Assembly: GCF_000473265.1 (NCBI RefSeq)
Contig: NZ_KI421511.1
Coordinates: 5,996,360-6,060,359, forward strand
DNA length: 64,000 bases
Source: Amycolatopsis thermoflava N1165
GTDB lineage: Bacteria > Actinomycetota > Actinomycetes > Mycobacteriales > Pseudonocardiaceae
Direction: 5' to 3'
The position numbers were made by a program, and so were the translations under genes. Numbering within the stretch: position 1 is the stretch's first letter; each line of letters opens with the position of its first letter. The notes below the pieces were generated by a model that did not search any database, was not told the origin of the DNA, and was given only the letters and a program-made list of their open reading frames with translations. Of the stretch, positions 59,547 to 64,000 are shown piece by piece.

Positions 59547-60425
59547 CTAAAGCTCTTCCCGCTTCTTCAACAGCATCTGCCGGGTCCGATCGGGTGTTTC
59601 CGCGTCGACGGCGAGCCGGTCGAACGCGCGGCCGTAGACCTCCAGGTCCTCCGGCTTCTCCAGGTACTGCGCGCCGTTGAGGTGCTCGACGTAGGCGATG
59701 TTCGGCAGGTCCGGCTCGGCGAACTGCAGCAGCGAGAAGGCGCTTTCCGCGGCGAACCAGCTCATGTCGAACGGGATGACCTGGATGGTGACGTTGGGCA
59801 GCTCGATGAGCTCCAGCAGGTGGCTGATCTGCTGCTTGAGGACGGCGGCGCCGCCGAACGGCCGCTCCAGCACGGCCTCGTCCAGGACCGCCCACAGCCG
59901 CGGCGGCTTCGGCCCGCTGAGCAGCTTCTGGCGGCGCATCCGCAGGCCCACCTTGCGCTCGACGCCCTCGTCCCGGCTGTCCGGGTCGCCGTGGCTGATC
60001 ACCGCACGCGCGTAGCGCTCGGTCTGCAGCAGGCCGGGCACGAACATCAGCTCGTACGTGCGGATCCGGGAGGCAGCCTCCTCCAGGCCGATGTAGTTGT
60101 CGAACCAGCCGGGGACGAGGTCGTTGTAGGGGTGCCACCAGCCGGGCTGGTTGGACTCCTTGACCATCTTGACGGCCCATTCCCGCTCGGCCGGGTCGTG
60201 GACGCCGTACATGGTCAGCAGGTCGGTGACGTCGCGTTCCTTGAAGCCGACGCGACCCAGCTCCATCCGGCTGATCTTCGACTCGGACGCGCGGATCTCC
60301 CATGCCGCCTTGGCGCGCGTGATGCCCGCCTTCTCACGCAGGCGGCGGAGCTGGGTGCCGAGGATCATCCGGCGAGCCGTCGGGCCGGTGGCCTGTTCGG
60401 AGCCGGGGAGGTCGATGGGAGCCAT
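59547..60425 (-). CDS. XRE-HTH / DUF5753 regulator (WhiJ-like)
   Basis: 292 residues. N-terminal Cro/CI helix-turn-helix (LGTQLRRLREKAGITRAKAAWEIRASESKISRMELGRVGFKERDVTDLLTMYGV), then the DUF5753 domain (QPGWWHPYNDLVPGWFDNYIGLEEAASRIRTYELMFVPGLLQTERYARAVI; LPNIAYVEHLNGAQYLE). Cognate of DUF397. ATG 60425 is preferred (GGAAGGG upstream). Divergent from the DUF574 methyltransferase. Confidence 0.92.
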   Translation of the reverse strand: MAPIDLPGSEQATGPTARRMILGTQLRRLREKAGITRAKAAWEIRASESKISRMELGRVGFKERDVTDLLTMYGVHDPAEREWAVKMVKESNQPGWWHPYNDLVPGWFDNYIGLEEAASRIRTYELMFVPGLLQTERYARAVISHGDPDSRDEGVERKVGLRMRRQKLLSGPKPPRLWAVLDEAVLERPFGGAAVLKQQISHLLELIELPNVTIQVIPFDMSWFAAESAFSLLQFAEPDLPNIAYVEHLNGAQYLEKPEDLEVYGRAFDRLAVDAETPDRTRQMLLKKREEL

Positions 60426-60579
60426 CAAAGACCCTTCCTCGCAGAAATCACCAGTCATCCAACTTACAGCGCGGTGGGCCGCAGTCAAGCGCGGTGTGGA
60501 TTTACCGGGCGCGGCACGCCCCTTACCCTACGTGGGTCCGACAATTCCATTCACATTCGATACGCCCGGGAGACCCGCG

Positions 60580-61413
60580 ATGTCCGGTGCCACCGCTCCC
60601 TATCCGAGTGCAGTTCCCGTAGGTGTGGACCCGACGAGGGCGAGCATCGCGCGCGTGTACGACGCCGCGCTCAACGGCAAGGACAACTACGAGATCGACC
60701 GGCAGGTGCTGGCGCAGGTCCGCACCGTCGCCCCGCAGGTCAACGACCTGGCCTGGGCCAACCGGGACTTCCTGATCCGCTCCTGCCGGTTCCTGGCCAT
60801 GCAGGCCGGGATCGACCAGTTCCTCGACCTCGGCTCCGGGCTGCCGACTGCCGAGAACACCCACCAGGTCGTGCAGCGGGTGCACCCCGAGGCGAAGGTC
60901 CTCTACGTCGACAACGACCCGGTGGTGCTCGCGCACGGCCGCGCGCTGCTCGAGGAGAACGACCGCACCCACTTCGTCGCCGCGGACATCTTCCAGCCGG
61001 AGCAGATCCTGGAGCACCCGGAGATCCGCGAGTTCCTGGACTTCTCCCGGCCGATCGCGCTGCTGCAGATCGGCACCTGGCACCACTACCTCGGCGACGA
61101 CGGCGGCCAGAAGATGGCCACCTACATCGACGCGCTGGCCCCCGGTTCGTACGTCTCCATCGCCCACTTCTACAACCCGGGCACACCGGAGCACGCCGAG
61201 CTGGCCGCGAAGATGGAGGAAAAGTTCGTCCACAGCCCGATGGGCAGCGGCCGGTTCCGGACCAGGGAGGAGATCCAGGCCCTGTTCCCCGGCCTGGAGA
61301 TGGTCGAGCCCGGCCTCGTCCTGTGCGACGACTGGTGGCCGGACGGCCCGCGGCTGCAGCCGCTGAACCTCGTCCGCCAGTGCATCGCCGGCGGCGTCGG
61401 CCGCAAACCCTAG
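60580..61413 (+). CDS. SAM-dependent methyltransferase, DUF574/SAV2177 family
   Basis: 277 residues: [108 protein letters not shown]. It matches the gene at 6805-7638 in domain layout but lacks its C-terminal tail. These enzymes cluster with DUF397/XRE. Acceptor unknown. ATG 60580. Its 3' end overlaps the convergent sterol-carrier gene by four bases. Confidence 0.9.
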   Translation: MSGATAPYPSAVPVGVDPTRASIARVYDAALNGKDNYEIDRQVLAQVRTVAPQVNDLAWANRDFLIRSCRFLAMQAGIDQFLDLGSGLPTAENTHQVVQRVHPEAKVLYVDNDPVVLAHGRALLEENDRTHFVAADIFQPEQILEHPEIREFLDFSRPIALLQIGTWHHYLGDDGGQKMATYIDALAPGSYVSIAHFYNPGTPEHAELAAKMEEKFVHSPMGSGRFRTREEIQALFPGLEMVEPGLVLCDDWWPDGPRLQPLNLVRQCIAGGVGRKP

Positions 61414-61790
61414 AGGCGCACTATCGGCAACCAGTGCGAGAGGTCGGCCCGGGTCCCGGACGCCGTGACCCGGCCCTCCCGCACCGCGTCCGTCCATTCG
61501 AGACGGCCCGTGGCCAGTTCCAGCCACGTCCGCGGGTCCGTCTCGACCACGTTCGGCGGCGTGCCGCGGGTGTGCCGCAGCCCCTCGACGCACTGCACCG
61601 CCGCGAACGGCGGCACCCGCACCTCGACACTCCTGCCGGGGGCGTCCTGGGCGAGCGTGCGCAGGCTCAGCCGGACGGCCGCGGCGAGCTCCGGGCGGGC
61701 AGGCCGGTCGGCTTCTCCGCTCAACCAAGCCGAAACGACCTGCAGCGCGGCTCTCAACTCAGCGGGGTCAACCGGACGCGGTGCGGGCAT
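61410..61790 (-). CDS. Sterol carrier family protein
   Basis: 126 residues: [69 protein letters not shown]. It is an SCP2-fold small protein found beside purF in actinobacteria (Rv0807-type). Ligand unknown. ATG 61790, preceded by in-frame codons to 61844 that do not look conserved. Confidence 0.87.
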   Translation of the reverse strand: MPAPRPVDPAELRAALQVVSAWLSGEADRPARPELAAAVRLSLRTLAQDAPGRSVEVRVPPFAAVQCVEGLRHTRGTPPNVVETDPRTWLELATGRLEWTDAVREGRVTASGTRADLSHWLPIVRL

Positions 61791-61855
61791 GGTCAAACAG
61801 TAGAGTGCACAGCAGCAGACGTGAGCAAGGTGACGCGGAAACACGGGGTTCGCAC

Positions 61856-62479
61856 ATGGCGCAGCGGGACGAGGCGGATCGGCTTCTACCCAATCCTCAG
61901 CCCGAGCACAAGACGGGCAAGCCCAAGATCACCGAGGAGATGCGCGCCAACGCCAGGGCGAACCCGAACAGCTGGCTCTACGTGATCGACGAGGCGTTCG
62001 ACCCCAACGGGCCGGTGCCGTCGTGGGCCGTCGTGGGCGCGTACCCGGTCAACGGCAGCGGCAACATCGTGGAGGACTTCCACCCCAACGACCGCTACCG
62101 GCCGTCGCCGAAGGCGCTCGGGTTCCCGGAGCCGCGCAACGACCTGGAGCGGCTGCTGCAGCTGGTCCGGACCAACCACCGGCCGGCGAGCGACCTGCCG
62201 CCGGTGATCCTCGACTCGACGCTGTTCGTCTACGCGCTCGCGCCCATGCAGCGCACCGTCATCGGGTTCCACAACACCGACGGCCGCGTCCTGGTGCCCG
62301 CGTACACGTCGAAGTCGCTGGTGCCGCCGGAGTGGCCGCACGCGAGGGCGGTCCTCGGCCGCGACATGGTGCCGCTGCTCGCGGGTCACGCGGTGGCGAT
62401 CAACCCGCACGACGTGGTGACCGCGGTGGTGCCTGCCGAGCACCTGGTGGCCGCGCTCGAGCAGGAGCAAAAAGACTAA
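61856..62479 (+). CDS. Type VII secretion-associated-like protein (SseB-type fold)
   Basis: 207 residues: [70 protein letters not shown] then [29 protein letters not shown]. It resembles proteins annotated as type VII secretion system-associated, but no ESX gene is in the window, so the role is uncertain. ATG 61856; divergent from the sterol-carrier gene. Confidence 0.65.
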   Translation: MAQRDEADRLLPNPQPEHKTGKPKITEEMRANARANPNSWLYVIDEAFDPNGPVPSWAVVGAYPVNGSGNIVEDFHPNDRYRPSPKALGFPEPRNDLERLLQLVRTNHRPASDLPPVILDSTLFVYALAPMQRTVIGFHNTDGRVLVPAYTSKSLVPPEWPHARAVLGRDMVPLLAGHAVAINPHDVVTAVVPAEHLVAALEQEQKD

Positions 62480-62585
62480 ACATTCCGCACGGTTAAGCCA
62501 GTCGCATCACGCTTTCGAGGTAAGCCGACTCGCAAAAAGCGCTCCATCGAGGCATCGTGACGACCATCGGAGGATGGGAGTCGCC

Positions 62586-63407
62586 GTGCAATTCTGGAGT
62601 TCGAAACTGCGCCTGGGCACGCTGCTCGTGTCCGTGGCGCTGGGGACGACCGCCGTGTGCGGAGCGGGGTCGTCCGCCGCGTCCACACCGGACTACTCGA
62701 AGGCGGAAAGCACTTTCGCCGGTTCGCAGATCGCCGCTGTCGAGGGCAAGGGCGATCCGCCCCGGTACAACGCGGATTCCGGCGCGCTGGGGCACGACGT
62801 CAGCGGGCACCAGGGTGACGTGAACTGGCCGAGCGCCTGGGGGGCGGGCGGCCGGTTCGTCTACGTCAAGGCCACCGAGGGCACCGGGTTCATCAACAAG
62901 CGTTTCACCCAGCAGTACAACGGTTCCTACAACATCGGGATGATCCGCGGCGCCTACCACTTCGCGCGCCCGGACGTCTCCGGCGGCCGCGAGCAGGCCG
63001 AGTACTTCCTCGCCCACGGCGGCGGCTGGACGCCGGACGGGCGGACGCTGCCCGGGGCGCTCGACGTGGAGTACAACCCGTACGGCGAGGCCTGCTACGG
63101 CCTCGACCCGACGCGCATGGGCGAGTGGATCCGCGACTTCTCGGACACCTACCACGCCCGCACCGGCCGCTTCCCGGTCGTCTACACCTCGACGAACTGG
63201 TGGAACAAGTGCACCGGGAACAACGCGGGCTTCGGGCAGAACAATCCGCTGTGGATAGCCCGCTACCAGCCGACCGTCGGCCCGCTGCCCGCCGGGTGGT
63301 CGCGCCAGTTCATCTGGCAGTTCGCCGATTCCGGAGTGCTGCCGGGCGACCAGAACCTGTTCAACGGGCCGCTGGAGCAGGTCAAGGGTTTCGCCACCAA
63401 CAACTGA
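62586..63407 (+). CDS. Secreted GH25 lysozyme (N-acetylmuramidase)
   Basis: 273 residues. A Sec signal peptide is followed by a ~50-residue linker and the GH25 catalytic barrel: [60 protein letters not shown] (catalytic D-x-E), VVYTSTNWWNKCTG, FIWQFADSGVLPGDQN. It cleaves beta-1,4 bonds of peptidoglycan outside the cell. GTG 62586 is preferred to ATG 62574, which lies too near the GGAGG. Confidence 0.92.
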   Translation: MQFWSSKLRLGTLLVSVALGTTAVCGAGSSAASTPDYSKAESTFAGSQIAAVEGKGDPPRYNADSGALGHDVSGHQGDVNWPSAWGAGGRFVYVKATEGTGFINKRFTQQYNGSYNIGMIRGAYHFARPDVSGGREQAEYFLAHGGGWTPDGRTLPGALDVEYNPYGEACYGLDPTRMGEWIRDFSDTYHARTGRFPVVYTSTNWWNKCTGNNAGFGQNNPLWIARYQPTVGPLPAGWSRQFIWQFADSGVLPGDQNLFNGPLEQVKGFATNN

Positions 63408-63595
63408 CGTCGTAATCCGGTCGAGTTACTACGAAAGTCGGGCCGTCGTCGGCGACATGCGGGAATCACCCACTCGCCATCTGAAATTCACGGGATTCGG
63501 TGACAAAGCGGCAAGTCGTCATCAAGAATCACGGCCTGGACGGTCTCCCTGCAACCAAGACCGTCCTCAGCGAGGGCAATGGAAAGGACTCGGGT

Positions 63596-64000
63596 ATGTC
63601 TGCTCCACGCAAGAGATGGTGGCGGTTCGCCACGTCCGCCACCGCCGCGTCGGTCGCCGTGCTCGTGCTCGGCGCCCTGGCCCCGGCCGGCGCGGCTCCG
63701 GCGACCGTCGACGGGATGCCGGTCGACGACTACGTCGCTCGTTACGATCACCCGATGGGTTCGCAGATCGCGCGCGTCGAGGGCGATCACTCGACCGCGG
63801 AGACGCAGGCCGTCGCCGCCGGCGACACCGCGGCGGCCGCGACGGTGGAGGGCATCGACGTCAGCGGCCACCAGGGCAACGTCGACTGGGCGAACTACTG
63901 GGGCCAGGGCAAGCGGTTCGCCTACGTCAAGGCGACCGAGGGCACGTACTACACCAACCCGTACTTCGCGCAGCAGTACAACGGCTCCTACAACATCGGC
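63596..64000 (+). CDS. Second GH25 lysozyme, 3' end outside the window
   Basis: The first 135 residues are visible: signal peptide ([34 protein letters not shown]), an acidic linker ([15 protein letters not shown], like GSQIAAVEGKGDPP of the neighbour) and the start of the catalytic domain ([50 protein letters not shown]). It is a tandem paralogue of the preceding gene. An imperfect hairpin with arms GACGGTCT/AGACCGTC lies in the leader at 63539-63565. GGAAAGG upstream of ATG 63596. Confidence 0.9.
   Translation, partial: MSAPRKRWWRFATSATAASVAVLVLGALAPAGAAPATVDGMPVDDYVARYDHPMGSQIARVEGDHSTAETQAVAAGDTAAAATVEGIDVSGHQGNVDWANYWGQGKRFAYVKATEGTYYTNPYFAQQYNGSYNIG

Noticed and set aside
63539..63565. 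Possible riboswitch (ydaO-like) before the second GH25 gene
   Set aside because: Only one 8-bp hairpin is seen; none of the conserved ydaO core is recognisable.

Overview
The window is high-GC actinobacterial DNA. GTG starts are frequent, many genes look leaderless (a TANNNT box 6-8 bases before the start codon), and it carries mycothiol synthase, an orphan GlnR, DUF397/DUF5753 and SAV2177-type (DUF574) families. Gene content and order point to the Pseudonocardiaceae (Amycolatopsis-like). That placement is an inference from families and synteny, not from a marker gene. No tRNA, rRNA, IS element, prophage or CRISPR array was seen.

Region 1 (1-7.7 kb) is lipid-centred. A thiolase faces a high-molecular-weight FabG and a MaoC hydratase across a promoter carrying a perfect 18-bp palindrome, and a TetR gene follows. 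This is the fadA2-fabG4-htdX arrangement of mycobacteria; fadE5 lies separately at 17.9-19.7 kb. The thiolase, an SCP2 protein and a P-loop kinase-like gene each show an apparent frameshift, so region 1 is either decaying or not fully polished.

Region 2 (7.7-31 kb) is mixed: small hydrolases, a thioredoxin-NHL protein, a TetR/membrane-permease pair with a clear operator, a GroES-like protein, a VanW protein, an LRR protein, an ArsR/SRPBCC/YCII cluster, a LuxR-type regulator, a mug glycosylase, methyltransferases, VanZ, a secreted 5'-nucleotidase and a GGDEF protein. It ends in a giant LCP cell-wall ligase with a repeat-rich cytoplasmic tail.

Region 3 (27.9-62.5 kb) is broadly colinear with M. 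tuberculosis Rv0822c-Rv0807: LCP, phoU, pst transporter, mshD, glnR, lmeA, thiX, cysA2/sseC, nitrobindin, pabC, ygfZ, DUF3073, purM, purF, sterol-carrier family. Insertions relative to that order include pxpBC, RsiG, arfB, VanZ, WYL and a WhiJ-type DUF397/XRE pair. Phosphate control is visible as two PHO boxes (phoU, pstS). Sulfur control is visible as a Cys-containing leader peptide ahead of DUF4395-cysA2-sseC. Nitrogen control is represented by glnR, whose upstream region has an 11-bp-period direct repeat. c-di-GMP signalling is represented by a GGDEF cyclase and an RsiG-type anti-sigma factor, and (p)ppGpp by a small alarmone synthetase.

The right end (62.5-64 kb) holds two tandem secreted GH25 muramidases, the second cut by the window edge. 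The least explained signals are a degenerate ~63-bp tandem array grown from the 3' end of thiX, and a TTTTGCA-N5-TGCAAAA operator shared by two loci 39 kb apart.
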